A DNA stretch of 64,000 nt from Blastococcus tunisiensis (GCF_900112815.1 NZ_FOND01000006.1:128216-192215), one strand, 5' to 3'; shown: positions 43,828-52,799, numbered from the stretch's first letter. Made by a program: numbers and translations. Notes: generated from the sequence alone by a model not told the origin.

Positions 43828-44865
43828 ATGAGCATCGAGCTGCACGTCGGCGGCGAGGTGGACCGACCGGGTACGGGGCCGGTGGAGGCCGGTGGGCAGG
43901 ACCGCGAGCGCCCGCACGTCTCCGGTGACCTCCCCACGGTGCTCGGGACCGGGCCGATGTTCCGCCGTGCGGTGGCCGGCTACGACCGCTTCCAGGTCGA
44001 CACCTACGTCCAGTGGGCGGAGGACGAGCTCGCCACCGCCGACCGGGAGCGCGAGCACCTGCTCGCCGGGCACCTGCGCACCCAGGCGGAGCTCGACGAG
44101 GCCCGCGAGCTGCTCGCGCACTCGTCGGGCGGCGGGGAGTTCCTCCAGCTCTCCCGGCGGATCGGCTCGATGCTCGCCTCGGCCGCGGACCAGGCCGACG
44201 GCATGCACACCGAGGCCCGGGCCGAGCGCGCCGCCGCCGCCGCGGAGGCGGCCCGGATGGCCGCGCACGCCGACGACCTGGTCCGCGGTGCCCGGACGGA
44301 GGCCGACCGGCTCGTCGCCGACGCGGCCGCCCGGGCGCAGCAGATGTCCGCGGCGGCCGACCGGGTGGTCGCCGACGCGGAGCGCTCCCGGCGCGAGGCG
44401 CACGAGGAGATCGCGGAGCGCCTGGCGGCGGTGCGCCGCACCGAGCAGCGCGCCGCCGAGGCCGCTCAGCTGCTCCGCCAGCGGGCGATCGAGGAGGCGG
44501 CCGCCGGCCGACGGGACGCCCGGGCCGAGATCGTGCGGATGCTGGAGCTGGCCCGCGAGGAGCGCCGCCGGGCGGACGCCGAGGCAGCCGGCCTGCGCGA
44601 ACGCCTGGATCGGGACGCCGCCGCACGGCGGACCGCCCTCGCGGCGGAGGTGGCGGACCTCGAGCACCGGCGCGACACCCTGTGGGCCGATCTGGAGACC
44701 GAGACCGAGACCGATCCCCTTCCCGCCCCGTCCCCGACACACCTCGTGCCCGTCCGGGCGCTCCTCGAACGCATCCAGGACCGGCTGGGCCGGCAGGTGC
44801 CGCCCCGGCGGGAAGCGACTGCACCGCCCGCCGGAGCCAGGGGTAGGCAGCGCACGGCGGCCTGA
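43828..44865 (+). CDS. DivIVA-like coiled-coil protein
   Basis: The 345-residue protein starts at an ATG after GGGAGGAAGGCGG. After a 45-residue variable head comes a DivIVA-type motif (FRRAVAGYDRFQVDTYVQWAEDEL), then about 230 residues of Ala/Glu/Arg-rich heptads forming a long coiled coil, and a basic tail. Such proteins organise polar growth or septation in actinobacteria. Not the essential Wag31 by length and context; more likely an accessory cell-envelope organiser. Confidence 0.75.
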   Translation: MSIELHVGGEVDRPGTGPVEAGGQDRERPHVSGDLPTVLGTGPMFRRAVAGYDRFQVDTYVQWAEDELATADREREHLLAGHLRTQAELDEARELLAHSSGGGEFLQLSRRIGSMLASAADQADGMHTEARAERAAAAAEAARMAAHADDLVRGARTEADRLVADAAARAQQMSAAADRVVADAERSRREAHEEIAERLAAVRRTEQRAAEAAQLLRQRAIEEAAAGRRDARAEIVRMLELAREERRRADAEAAGLRERLDRDAAARRTALAAEVADLEHRRDTLWADLETETETDPLPAPSPTHLVPVRALLERIQDRLGRQVPPRREATAPPAGARGRQRTAA

Positions 44866-44948
44866 CGGTGGGCGCGGCCCGATGGCATCCGCCGCCGGAG
44901 CCGGCGCCGATACTGACCCCGACGACGGCCGGGAACAGGGGGCAGCGG

Positions 44949-45620
44949 ATGGCCACGGCGGATCCGATCGTGCTCGCGCTGCCCTTCCGGGGCACGTGGA
45001 TCGTCCAGAACAGTCCCGCGCGTCGGGTGCCCAGCCACGGCACCCATCTGTTCGCCACGACGTACGCCATCGACTTCGTCGCCGTCCGGGGACGGCGGAC
45101 GGCGACCAGGCGGGACTGGCGCACCCTGCTGTCGACGGAACCGGTCGACCGGTTCGTCGGCTACGGGCTGCCGGTCCTCGCGCCCGGGTCCGGCCGCGTG
45201 GTGGCGGTCCACGACGGAGAGCCCGACCACGACGCGCGGCGGTCGCAGGTGGCGCTGGTCTCCTACGCGCTGACCCAGGCCGCCCGCGCACGAGGGGGCG
45301 CGGGTGCCCTCGCGGGCAACCACGTGATCCTCGAGCTGCCGGGCGGCGGCTTCGTCGTCCTGGCCCATCTGCGGCAAGGATCCATCCAGGTGGCCCCGGA
45401 CGAGACGGTGGGAGCCGGGCAGCCGCTGGGGACGTGCGGTAACTCGGGCAACTCCACCCAACCGCACGTGCACCTGCAGGCCATGGACTCGGCGGATCCG
45501 TTCACTGCCCGGGGCCTCCCGCTGGCCTTCCGGGACTACCGGATCCGGCCCCGGCACGGCCGGCCGGTCGACGTCCCGCAGGGCGTACCCGGGGAGGCGG
45601 AGGTCGTCGAGCCGCTCTGA
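44949..45620 (+). CDS. M23-type peptidase domain protein
   Basis: The 223-residue protein has LytM/M23 zinc-site features: SHGTHLFATTYAIDFV (His/Asp ligands), GNHVILELPGGGFVVLAHLRQGSIQV, and GNSGNSTQPHVHLQ with the catalytic HxH. No signal peptide is evident from ATG 44949, so it may be cytoplasmic or use a non-classical route; a longer start at 44868 does not add one. Proposed role: peptidoglycan or peptide hydrolysis. Confidence 0.82.
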   Translation: MATADPIVLALPFRGTWIVQNSPARRVPSHGTHLFATTYAIDFVAVRGRRTATRRDWRTLLSTEPVDRFVGYGLPVLAPGSGRVVAVHDGEPDHDARRSQVALVSYALTQAARARGGAGALAGNHVILELPGGGFVVLAHLRQGSIQVAPDETVGAGQPLGTCGNSGNSTQPHVHLQAMDSADPFTARGLPLAFRDYRIRPRHGRPVDVPQGVPGEAEVVEPL

Positions 45621-45636
45621 GGACCGGGACAGGGCG

Positions 45637-47163
45637 TCAGCGGATGCCGGCCCAGAGGGCCCGCTCGCGGGCGTAGGGGTCCTCCAGCACGGACGGCGTC
45701 GTGTCCAGCCGCATCGTCGCCCGCCGCTCGAGGTCGTACGGCGGCCAGCCGGGATCGCCGGTCGCGGCGAACCGGACCCAGGCGCCGTGCACCACGTCGG
45801 CGAGCTGCTGGGGCGGGGACTCCCCCAGCGCGCCGCCCATCATCTGCGCGCGCCCGAGGTCGAGGGTGTCGAAGACGAACGGGATCTCCAGGGCGTGGCA
45901 GGCACCGAGCCGCCCGTCGAAGGCCGGTGACGGCCAGGCGAACTCGTACGCGAACGTGGCGCCCGGGAACGGTGCGTGCGCATCGGCCAGCCGCAGGGCC
46001 GGAACGCGAACCCACCAGTCGGTCAGGACCTCTGCCAGCACGTCGCCGGAGCTGCTGCCGGGATGCGCATCGCGGTAGGCGGGCACAGCCGTGCCGGCCG
46101 GGAGCCCGAAGGCCTCGACGCTCCACGACCCGAAGACCTCCGCGGGGCCGGCCAGCGCCTCGTCCGTCACCTGGTCGATGAAGCCTCCGAGGACCGGGAA
46201 CATCCGCCAGTCGTCGGAGTTCGTGCCCACCAGCACGTCGACGTCCCCGGAGGCGCCGGCGGCGACCCGGTCGATGGGCACGCCCGGGACGACGTCCCCG
46301 TCGACGACAGGGTGGAACGGCATCGTGCTGGCGACGACCTCGGCTCCCCACCGCCGCGGGTCCGGAGCTGCCAGCAGCTCGGCACGCACCTGCGCCTGCG
46401 CCCCGAGCACCCGGTCGACCGGGACGCCGGCCACGGCGTCCCGGGTCGGGGGAACCCCGAGGATCTCGGCGAGCCGCGCCCCTATCCGCGTCGCGTCCGC
46501 GGGCGGGACCACGTGGTGGGCGGCCCCGCTCTGCAGGATCACCCGCCGGAACAGCCCCTCCGCGCTCGGCATCGACAGCAGGACGCCGATGCTCATGGCG
46601 CCGGCGGACTCGCCGAAGACGGTGACGCGGTCCGGGTCACCCCCGAACGCCCCGATCTCCTCCCGGACCCAGGTGAGGGCGGCGACCTGGTCGAGCAGGC
46701 CGAGGTTCGCACCGTCGTCGCCCGGCCCGAGGTAGAGGAAGCCGTCGGCTCCCGTCCGCCAGTTGATGGTCACGCAGACCACCCCGTCGCGGGCGAAGCG
46801 GCTGCCGTCGTAGCTGCCGCCGGAGGAGAACTCGAACTGTCCACCCGGGATCCAGACCATGACCGGAAGGCCCGCCGCTGCTGGTTCGGGGGTCCAGACG
46901 TTCAGGTTGAGGCAGTCGTCCCCGGGCACGGCGGGATCGAAGACCAGCCCGGAGGGATCGCTCGCGCCGAACTGCGGCTGGGGCGGCTCCGGCCCGAGGA
47001 CGGTGGCGTCCCGGATCCCGGTCCACGGCTGGACGGGCTGGGGTGGGCGGAGCCGGTGGCGTCCGACCGGGGGTGCCGCGTAGGGCAGGCCCAGGAAGGT
47101 GCTCACCCCGTCCGTGGTCCGGCCGCGCACCGGTCCGGCGCTGGTTCGGACGATCGTCGTCAT
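45637..47163 (-). CDS. Carboxylesterase/lipase family protein (type B)
   Basis: The 508-residue carboxylesterase has the oxyanion region VMVWIPGGQFEF, the nucleophile motif VTVFGESAGAMS near residue 187, an acidic block LVGTNSDDWRMF near 300, and the catalytic His in GACHALEIPFVF near 425. No signal peptide is visible. ATGA overlap with a small upstream frame, and GGAGAGAGGG precedes the ATG. Confidence 0.9.
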   Translation of the reverse strand: MTTIVRTSAGPVRGRTTDGVSTFLGLPYAAPPVGRHRLRPPQPVQPWTGIRDATVLGPEPPQPQFGASDPSGLVFDPAVPGDDCLNLNVWTPEPAAAGLPVMVWIPGGQFEFSSGGSYDGSRFARDGVVCVTINWRTGADGFLYLGPGDDGANLGLLDQVAALTWVREEIGAFGGDPDRVTVFGESAGAMSIGVLLSMPSAEGLFRRVILQSGAAHHVVPPADATRIGARLAEILGVPPTRDAVAGVPVDRVLGAQAQVRAELLAAPDPRRWGAEVVASTMPFHPVVDGDVVPGVPIDRVAAGASGDVDVLVGTNSDDWRMFPVLGGFIDQVTDEALAGPAEVFGSWSVEAFGLPAGTAVPAYRDAHPGSSSGDVLAEVLTDWWVRVPALRLADAHAPFPGATFAYEFAWPSPAFDGRLGACHALEIPFVFDTLDLGRAQMMGGALGESPPQQLADVVHGAWVRFAATGDPGWPPYDLERRATMRLDTTPSVLEDPYARERALWAGIR

Positions 47164-47402
47164 CGTGCACGCCCTCTCTCCGTGGGCAGGGAGGCTCCGC
47201 CGTCAGGAGCTGAGCGGTCGGTCAGGCCATGCCCCCGCCGGCGCCTCCACCGGGGACGCCGGGGGAGTCCGGTGGAGGGAGCATCGCGCCGCTTGCCGCA
47301 CCGCCGGCAGATCTGCTGGTCCGGCCCGTGCGGCCGCTCGTCGGCCGGGTGCCGCCGGACGTCGGAGTGGAAGCCCGACCTGCAGCGCATCGGGGTCCTC
47401 AT
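47160..47402 (-). CDS. Small Cys/His protein coupled to the carboxylesterase
   Basis: The 80-residue frame from ATG 47402 has a zinc-ribbon-like layout: Cys7, His12, then ICRRCGKRRD with Cys32 and Cys35, followed by a basic tail. Small actinobacterial proteins of the form C-x(4)-H ... C-x(2)-C-G-[KR] are common but uncharacterised. Its TGA overlaps the esterase ATG, a hallmark of translational coupling. It has no Shine-Dalgarno, so it could be leaderless or spurious. Confidence 0.45.
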   Translation of the reverse strand: MRTPMRCRSGFHSDVRRHPADERPHGPDQQICRRCGKRRDAPSTGLPRRPRWRRRRGHGLTDRSAPDGGASLPTERGRAR

Positions 47403-47453
47403 GCGGACCGACGCTAGGGGCCACGGCAGAACCCCGAAGCGGTCCTCCGACCC

Positions 47454-47468
47454 GGGACGCAGGGGCCG
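47454..47468 (+). promoter_or_regulatory. DosR-like box upstream of the flavodoxin gene
   Basis: GGGACGCAGGGGCCG resembles the GGGAC-N3/4-GGCCC dormancy-regulator box and lies 106 bp before the flavodoxin ATG. It is embedded in a larger inverted repeat (CAGGGGCC-GA-GGCCCCCTG). G+C-rich background makes single matches weak; support comes from similar boxes before neighbouring genes. Confidence 0.3.
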
Positions 47469-47573
47469 AGGCCCCCTGTGCCGGCGAGGTGCAGCGGTCG
47501 ATGCTCGGACGGGGCTACCCCGCAGCCGGGGCGCTTTGCGGGATCCGACCCGACGGAGGAGAGGACGGCCGAC

Positions 47574-48143
47574 ATGGAGATCGCCGTGGTGTTCGAGAGC
47601 ATGTTCGGGGCGACGCACGAGGTGGCCGACGCGATCGCCGCGGGCGCGGCCGGGGCCCGGCCCGACGCGACCGTGACCTGCGTGCGGGTGGGCGACGCCG
47701 ACCCGGAGCTGGTCGCCCGGGCCGACCTGGTCATCGTGGGCGGCCCCACCCACATGCGTGGCATGACGTCGGGGATGACCCGGAAGATGGCCGTGCAGAT
47801 GGAGCAGAAGAAGGGGCAGGAGGACGGCGGGCACGTGGGCCACGGCCTCGAGCCGGACGTCCCGGGTCCGGGCCTCCGGGACTGGTTCCACACCCTGCCG
47901 AAAGCCGCGACGGGCACGTCGGCCGCCGCGTTCGACACCCGGGGCGAGGGCAGCATGATGGGTGGCGCCGCGCGAGGCATCGCGCGTCGCCTCGAGAGCC
48001 ACGGCTACGAGCTGGTGGCCGGGCCGGAGGGGTTCGTCATCGAGGGGGACGACCAGCTGCTGCGTGACGGCGAGCAGATCAGGGCACGGGCGTGGGCGGC
48101 GGACCTGGTACGGACGACGGCAGCCTCGGGCGCCGCCCGCTGA
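47574..48143 (+). CDS. Flavodoxin-family protein
   Basis: The 189-residue protein starts at ATG after GGAGGAGAGG. The N-terminus VVFESMFGATHEVADAIAAG is an FMN phosphate-binding loop, followed by VIVGGPTHMRGM for the isoalloxazine contact. An insert with KKGQEDGGHVGHG precedes GTSAAAFDTRGEG. Likely a low-potential electron carrier or FMN-binding oxidoreductase induced under stress. It is convergent with the aldolase gene. Confidence 0.85.
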   Translation: MEIAVVFESMFGATHEVADAIAAGAAGARPDATVTCVRVGDADPELVARADLVIVGGPTHMRGMTSGMTRKMAVQMEQKKGQEDGGHVGHGLEPDVPGPGLRDWFHTLPKAATGTSAAAFDTRGEGSMMGGAARGIARRLESHGYELVAGPEGFVIEGDDQLLRDGEQIRARAWAADLVRTTAASGAAR

Positions 48144-48144
48144 C

Positions 48145-48178
48145 CCGCGGGGCCACCGCGTCCGCAGCTGCCCCGCGG
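48145..48178. terminator. Stem-loop between convergent flavodoxin and aldolase genes
   Basis: CCGCGGGGC (48145-48153) and GCCCCGCGG (48170-48178) form a perfect 9-bp stem with a 16-nt loop just after the flavodoxin stop. No T-run follows. It could act as a terminator for the plus-strand gene. Confidence 0.45.
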
Positions 48179-48265
48179 CGACCCGCACCCGCCCCCGGCC
48201 CGAGGAGGGGCCCGGATGAGTGGACGGCCGGATCGATCCCATGGGTGTGCCGCCCAGGCGTCGGG

Positions 48266-49297
48266 TCAGAGCCCGGTCGCGACGGGCGTCTCCAGCTCCC
48301 TCCGGTACGCACCGCGCCGGGCGTCGCCGTTCATCGTCGCCCGGTGGAGCAGCGCGGCCTGCGCCGCCTCCGCGTGCGCGTCCTCGCCGGCCCAGGCGCG
48401 CAGCACCGGGGCCTGGAGCGCCCGGCCGAAGGAGAAGCTCAGCTCCCACGGCTGCGGGCCCGTGCGGTTGAGCGCATCCAGGTTCGCCGTCGCCTCCTCG
48501 TCGGACTGGCCCCCCGAGAGGAACACGATCCCCGGGACGGCGGCGGGCACGGTCTCCCGGAGGATCCGGATCGTCGCTCCTGCGACCTCCTGCGGGGCGG
48601 CCCGCCCGGCGAACTCGGTCCCCGGCACCACCATGTTGGGCTTCAGCAGGCTCGCCTCCAGCACCACGCGGTGCCGCGCCAGCTGGTCGTACACGACCCG
48701 GAGCGTCTCCGCCGTGACCTCCGCACACCGTTCCAGGCTGTGCGGCCCGTCCATCAGCACCTCCGGCTCCACGATCGGCACCAGGCCGGCCTCCTGGGTC
48801 AGTGCCGCGTAGCGGGCCAGGGCATGGGCGTTCGCCTCGATGGCGGCGGGCGTGGGCCGGCCGTCCCCGATCCGGATCACGGCACGCCACTTGGCGAAGC
48901 GGAGCCCCATCGCGGCGTACTCCTCCAGCCGCCCCCGCAGCCCGTCGAGCCCGTCGGTCACCACCTCGTGCGGGAATCCGGCGAGCGGCGTGGTCCCGAG
49001 GTCGACCTTGATGCCCGGGATCACCCCGCGGTCGCGCAGCAGATCGGGCAGCGGGCGGCCGTCGTCGTCCCGCTGGCGGGTCGTCTCGTCGAACAGGATC
49101 ACCCCGCTGATGTGCTCGCCGATCCCCGGTGCGCCGAACAGCAGCTGCCGGTAGCGCCGGCGGTGCTCCTCGGTGGACTCGACGCCGACCGCCGCCAGCC
49201 GCTTCGTCATCGTCGGTGTGCTCTCGTCGGCAGCGAGGATGCCCTTACCGGGCTCCACCAGCTCACGCGCGGTCGCGATCATCGTCTCCAGCGGCAC
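48266..49297 (-). CDS. Class I fructose-bisphosphate aldolase
   Basis: The 343-residue protein has the class I hallmarks GKGILAADESTPTM near the N-terminus, GVILFDETTRQ, IPGIKVDLG, and the Schiff-base region VVLEASLLKPNMVVPG near residue 220, then FLSGGQSDEEA and WELSFSFGRALQ. It interconverts fructose-1,6-bisphosphate and triose phosphates without metal. It is 25 bp downstream of an SDR gene on the same strand, suggesting one transcript. Confidence 0.92.
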   Translation of the reverse strand: MPLETMIATARELVEPGKGILAADESTPTMTKRLAAVGVESTEEHRRRYRQLLFGAPGIGEHISGVILFDETTRQRDDDGRPLPDLLRDRGVIPGIKVDLGTTPLAGFPHEVVTDGLDGLRGRLEEYAAMGLRFAKWRAVIRIGDGRPTPAAIEANAHALARYAALTQEAGLVPIVEPEVLMDGPHSLERCAEVTAETLRVVYDQLARHRVVLEASLLKPNMVVPGTEFAGRAAPQEVAGATIRILRETVPAAVPGIVFLSGGQSDEEATANLDALNRTGPQPWELSFSFGRALQAPVLRAWAGEDAHAEAAQAALLHRATMNGDARRGAYRRELETPVATGL

Positions 49298-49322
49298 GGC
49301 GTCCTCCCCTTCCGTCCGGTCG

Positions 49323-50081
49323 TCAGCTGCTCGCCGGGAGCACCGGCACGACGCCGGCCGTCGCGCCGCCGTCGACCACGAACTCGCTGCCGGTCGAGAA
49401 GGTCGCCTGCCCGGCCACGAAGGCCACCATCGCGGCCACCTCGTCCGGTTCGCCGAACCGCTCGATCGGCTGTCCCGCGACCGACGCCTCGCCCATTCCC
49501 GCGGTCATCGGCGTGCGGATCGGGCCGGGGTGCACGGAGCAGACGCGGATCCCGTCCGCGGCGAACTCCAGCGCCGCCGCCTTCGTCAGGCCGCGCATGC
49601 CCCACTTGGCCGATACGTACCCCGCGATCCCGGCGTACCCGATCAGGCCCGCGGTGGAGGAGATGTTCACGATCACGCCGCCACCCGCCCGGCGCATGGA
49701 CGGCAGGACGGCGCGCATGCCGAAGAAGGCGCCGACCAGGTCGATCTCCAGCACCCGCCGGAAGACCTCGTCCGTCGACGCCTCGATCGTGGCGAACTCG
49801 ACGACACCGGCGTTGTTGACCAGGACCGACACGGGGCCGAACGTCGCCTCCGCCTCGCCCAGCGCCGTCCGCCAGGCGTCGGACTCGCTCACGTCCAGGT
49901 GCACGTAGCTGGCCGCGTCCCCCAGTGCATCGGCGAGCTGCTTGCCTTCGGCGTCCAGGACGTCCGCCACGACCACCCGCGCGCCCTCGGCGACGAACGC
50001 CGCGGCGACGGCCGCGCCGATCCCGCGCGCACCGCCGGTCACGAGCGCCACCCGCCCGGCCAGTCCTCCCGCTGCTGCCAT
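49323..50081 (-). CDS. SDR-family NAD(P)-dependent oxidoreductase
   Basis: The 252-residue classical SDR starts at the ATG giving MAAAGGLAG; longer open frames upstream are spurious. TGGARGIGAAVAAAF binds the cofactor; NNAG, ISSTAGL and YVSAKWGMRGL carry the catalytic Ser-Tyr-Lys; HPGPIRTPMT follows. Similar to glucose 1-dehydrogenase and 3-alpha-hydroxysteroid dehydrogenase-like SDRs. First gene of a pair with the class I aldolase. Confidence 0.9.
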   Translation of the reverse strand: MAAAGGLAGRVALVTGGARGIGAAVAAAFVAEGARVVVADVLDAEGKQLADALGDAASYVHLDVSESDAWRTALGEAEATFGPVSVLVNNAGVVEFATIEASTDEVFRRVLEIDLVGAFFGMRAVLPSMRRAGGGVIVNISSTAGLIGYAGIAGYVSAKWGMRGLTKAAALEFAADGIRVCSVHPGPIRTPMTAGMGEASVAGQPIERFGEPDEVAAMVAFVAGQATFSTGSEFVVDGGATAGVVPVLPASS

Positions 50082-50170
50082 GCCCGCTCCTCGATCGCCC
50101 TCGTCCCGTCGACCGCCATCCAAGGACGGGCAGCCCCGCCGTGCGACGGCCGGAAGTACCGCACGGCCAG

Positions 50171-50210
50171 GGGACGACGTCCCGTGGACCACGTCGGGAC
50201 CTTCGCCGGT
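50171..50210. promoter_or_regulatory. Two DosR-like boxes between divergent genes
   Basis: GGGAC-GAC-GTCCC (50171-50183) is a perfect palindrome and GGGACCTTCGCCGGT (50196-50210) matches the DosR-type half-site GGGACCTTNGNCC. They lie in the 185-bp gap between the SDR-aldolase pair (minus) and the AMIN-like lipoprotein gene (plus), and could serve either. Confidence 0.42.
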
Positions 50211-50266
50211 GCCGAGGCGCCGTTGGCCTCGGGCGGCCGGCGCTCCGCACGGTGCAGGGTCGCGAC

Positions 50267-50923
50267 ATGAGAACGCGCGTCGCCGCCGCCCTTCCCGCCG
50301 TCGTGGCCGTCGCCCTCGTCGTCGCCTGCGGGGGGAACGGCGACGACAGCGACACGGGCGCCACCGGCTCTGCATCCCCGAGTTCGGCGACGTCGAGCTC
50401 GGCACCCGCGACGACGTCCGGCGCCGCCGGGAGCGGGACCCCGGCCACCGGCGGCGACGACAGCACCGATGCCCCACCGTTCCCGGCGAACACCGAGCCG
50501 GACACCGGGCAGGCGTCCGCGGACTCCTTCGTCACCGTGACCGACATCCGGACCGGCCGGCACGACGGCTTCGACCGGGTGGTCTTCGACGTGGCGGGGA
50601 CCGGCACCCCCGGGTGGGACGTCCGGTTCGTCCCCGAGGCCAGGAGCCAGGGCAGTGGGAACACCGTCCCGGTCGAGGGCGACGCGATCCTCCAGGTCAC
50701 GCTCAGCGGGGTCGGCTACCCGACCGAGACGGGCATCGACGAGGTCGACGGCTCCGCGCCGATCCCCGGGCAGGGGACGGAGGTCGTGACCGAGGTCGTC
50801 TGGGACACCACCTTCGAGGGGACGTCGGTGGCCTTCGTCGGAGCGACGGAGCGGACGCCGTTCCGCGTGTACCTGCTCGAGAGCCCCACCCGGGTCGTGC
50901 TGGACGTGGTCCACCCCCGCTGA
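50267..50923 (+). CDS. AMIN-like domain lipoprotein
   Basis: The 218-residue lipoprotein has the signal peptide MRTRVAAALPAVVAVALVVACGG with lipobox Cys21, then a ~60-residue Ser/Thr/Ala-rich linker, then a compact beta-rich domain (FVTVTDIRTGRHDGFDRVVFDVAG ... TPFRVYLLESPTRVVLDVVHP). The domain resembles the AMIN-like module of actinobacterial envelope proteins, thought to contact cell-wall material. Confidence 0.78.
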   Translation: MRTRVAAALPAVVAVALVVACGGNGDDSDTGATGSASPSSATSSSAPATTSGAAGSGTPATGGDDSTDAPPFPANTEPDTGQASADSFVTVTDIRTGRHDGFDRVVFDVAGTGTPGWDVRFVPEARSQGSGNTVPVEGDAILQVTLSGVGYPTETGIDEVDGSAPIPGQGTEVVTEVVWDTTFEGTSVAFVGATERTPFRVYLLESPTRVVLDVVHPR

Positions 50924-51084
50924 CCCAGCGGCTGCCGGTCTCCCGGCGCCGGCATGACCTTGGACTCCGCCCGAGCGGCCGACAGGCCCTGCAGACCCGT
51001 CCCCGGCCGCCCTAGCGTCGGTCGAGGAAGCCCGCGGCGGGCAGCGCTCCGCACCGGGGCCGGCCGGGCGACGAGGAGGACACC

Positions 51085-51309
51085 GTGCGCGCGCAGGTCG
51101 GACACTGGATCGTGGTGCACGGGCGGACACTGGACGCACCGGTCCGGGAGGGGCGGATCGACGAGCTGCTGCACGCCGACGGCTCACCGCCCTACCTCGT
51201 CCACTGGCTGGACGACGACCGGCGGAGCGTGGTGTTCCCGGGTCCCGACGCGACCATCGTCCCGCAGCGACCGCATGCGGCACGGTCCGCGCCGGCTGAC
51301 GGCGGCTGA
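51085..51309 (+). CDS. DUF1918 domain-containing protein
   Basis: The 74-residue protein starts at GTG with CGAGGAGGA upstream. The pattern VGHWIVVHGRTLDAPVREGRIDELLHADGSPPYLVHWLDDDRRSVVFPGPDATI matches DUF1918, a small SH3-like domain common in actinobacteria and often found among stress-induced genes. ATGACCTTGG at 50954 is a weak dormancy-box candidate ~130 bp upstream. Confidence 0.9.
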   Translation: MRAQVGHWIVVHGRTLDAPVREGRIDELLHADGSPPYLVHWLDDDRRSVVFPGPDATIVPQRPHAARSAPADGG

Positions 51310-51339
51310 CGGCGGAGCGGGTCACTGCGGCCGCTGGTA

Positions 51340-51687
51340 TCAGCGGCCGCGCCGCCCCGCCCAGAGGAACGGGTGCCGCCACCGCGACGGCGCGCGCGGG
51401 GCCTCGGCCGTCGGACGTGCGGTCTCGGACGACTCGCCGACCGCTGCCTCGTCCTGACGAGGCCGGGGAGGAGGCGGGGTGCGCCCGCTGCTCTCCACCA
51501 GCCGTTCGTGGGCGACGTAGTGCTGCACCACATCGGGCGCGCTCCGCCGGCCACGGGAGGCGACGTCGTGCCTGGCCTCCCACTCGGCGGCGAGCTTCTC
51601 GGCCTCGGTCATGCCGAGGGGGTCGCCGCTCGGGGTCGTGCGGCGGCGCGGTCGGTCCGCCGGCGTCGCCGGGCCGTTGACGGTCAT
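51340..51687 (-). CDS. Hypothetical protein with charged helix and basic tail
   Basis: The 115-residue protein starts at ATG 51687 with a strong CCAGGAGGCG Shine-Dalgarno. The middle (LGMTEAEKLAAEWEARHDVASRGR, VVQHYVAHERLVESSG) is predicted helical and charged; the ends are disordered and Pro/Arg-rich. No known domain recognised. It is divergent from the USP gene, with which it shares an upstream region bearing DosR-like boxes. Confidence 0.65.
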   Translation of the reverse strand: MTVNGPATPADRPRRRTTPSGDPLGMTEAEKLAAEWEARHDVASRGRRSAPDVVQHYVAHERLVESSGRTPPPPRPRQDEAAVGESSETARPTAEAPRAPSRWRHPFLWAGRRGR

Positions 51688-51755
51688 GTCGCCTCCTGGA
51701 GGGCTGTTCGTGGTGTCCACGCTGGCGACCGGCCGGCGGCCCGGCGAGTGCGCAA

Positions 51756-51831
51756 GGTCCCGCGGGGGCGGGACCACCGTCGGAGCGGCGGCTCCGGGCC
51801 CTCGGCCACCCGGCCCGGGACTTCCGGCCCC
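51756..51831. promoter_or_regulatory. DosR-like boxes in the hypothetical protein / USP divergent region
   Basis: GGTCCCGC-GGGG-GCGGGACC (51756-51775) is a perfect 8-bp inverted repeat made of two GGGAC half-sites. GGGACTTCCGGCCCC (51817-51831) is the best match in the window to the actinobacterial DosR/DevR box, 30-44 bp before the USP start. Both lie in the 173-bp divergent gap. Confidence 0.55.
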
Positions 51832-51860
51832 TCCTCGGAAGCCGGTCGGGGAAGAACGCT

Positions 51861-52799
51861 GTGGGCATGGAGCGCTCAGGCAGCCGCACGGGCACGGCGG
51901 CTCCCCGTCCGGAGGCCGCGCCCCCCGAGGTGTCGATCCCCCCAGGTTCGGTGGTGGTGGCCTTCGACGGGTCGGTGCCGGCCCGCGACGCTGCGCACTG
52001 GGCGGCCCACGAGGTCGCCGGCTCGGGACGGCCGCTGCGCCTGCTGCACGTGCTGCACTGGCCGCGCCGGGAGCTCGCCGGCCTGGGCCTCCCCCCGGCA
52101 GCGCTCGACGTCGACCGCGCCCGACGGGCGGCGACGGCGGCTGTCGCCCTCACCGTCGATCGCTGTCGTCAGGAGGCGCCGGGCGCCGACATCGACGGGA
52201 GCGTCGTCGTCGGCGACGCCCTCGCGTTGCTGAGGGGGACCGCCGCCGACGCGGACCTCCTCGTCCTGGGCGCCTCCGGCCAGACCGACACCCCGCAGGT
52301 GCTGCTCGGCTCCAGTGCGGACGAGCTGCTCCGCACCGTGACCATCCCGGTGGTCGTCGTCCGCGACCGTCCGACGCGCGGTCCCGCACCGGTGGTCATC
52401 GGGGTCGACGGATCGCCGGGCGCGGAGGAGGCCGTCCGCGTCGGATTCGAGCTCGCGGCCCGGCGAGGTCACGACGTCGTCGCCGTCCACACGTGGTCGG
52501 ACATCCCGCTCGCCGCCCTGGCCGGTGGTGTCGACCTCGATCCCGACGAGCTTGCCGAACGCGCCGCGGCGTTCCTCGCGGCACGGATCGAGGAGGCCGC
52601 GCACCGGCACCGGGGCGTCCACGTCCACGCGGTGACGGCGGCCGACCACCCGGCCCGGCTGCTCCTGGAGCGGGCACGGGGCGCGGCGCTCCTGGTGGTC
52701 GGCCGCCACGGCCGGGCCCGGACCGGTGCCCGGCTCGGCAGCGTGAGCCATGCGGTCGCCCACTACGCCCGGTGCCCCGTGGCCGTCGTCGGTGACTGA
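51861..52799 (+). CDS. Tandem universal stress protein
   Basis: Two USP domains in about 312 residues: the first opens VVVAFDGSVPARDAAHWA and ends near LVLGASGQTDTPQVLLGSSADELLRTVTIPVVVV; the second opens PVVIGVDGSPGAEEAVRVG and ends LLVVGRHGRARTGARLGSVSHAVAHYARCPVAVV. The second keeps the G-x2-G-x9-G(S) ATP-binding signature; the first is altered. GTG 51861 fits the GGGGAAG spacing; ATG 51867 is an alternative. Confidence 0.9.
   Translation: MGMERSGSRTGTAAPRPEAAPPEVSIPPGSVVVAFDGSVPARDAAHWAAHEVAGSGRPLRLLHVLHWPRRELAGLGLPPAALDVDRARRAATAAVALTVDRCRQEAPGADIDGSVVVGDALALLRGTAADADLLVLGASGQTDTPQVLLGSSADELLRTVTIPVVVVRDRPTRGPAPVVIGVDGSPGAEEAVRVGFELAARRGHDVVAVHTWSDIPLAALAGGVDLDPDELAERAAAFLAARIEEAAHRHRGVHVHAVTAADHPARLLLERARGAALLVVGRHGRARTGARLGSVSHAVAHYARCPVAVVGD

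Noticed and set aside
43321-45291. 656-residue minus-strand open frame
   Set aside because: It runs antisense through the DivIVA-like and M23 genes with biased composition; only the last 98 codons (from ATG 43614) look like a real small membrane protein.
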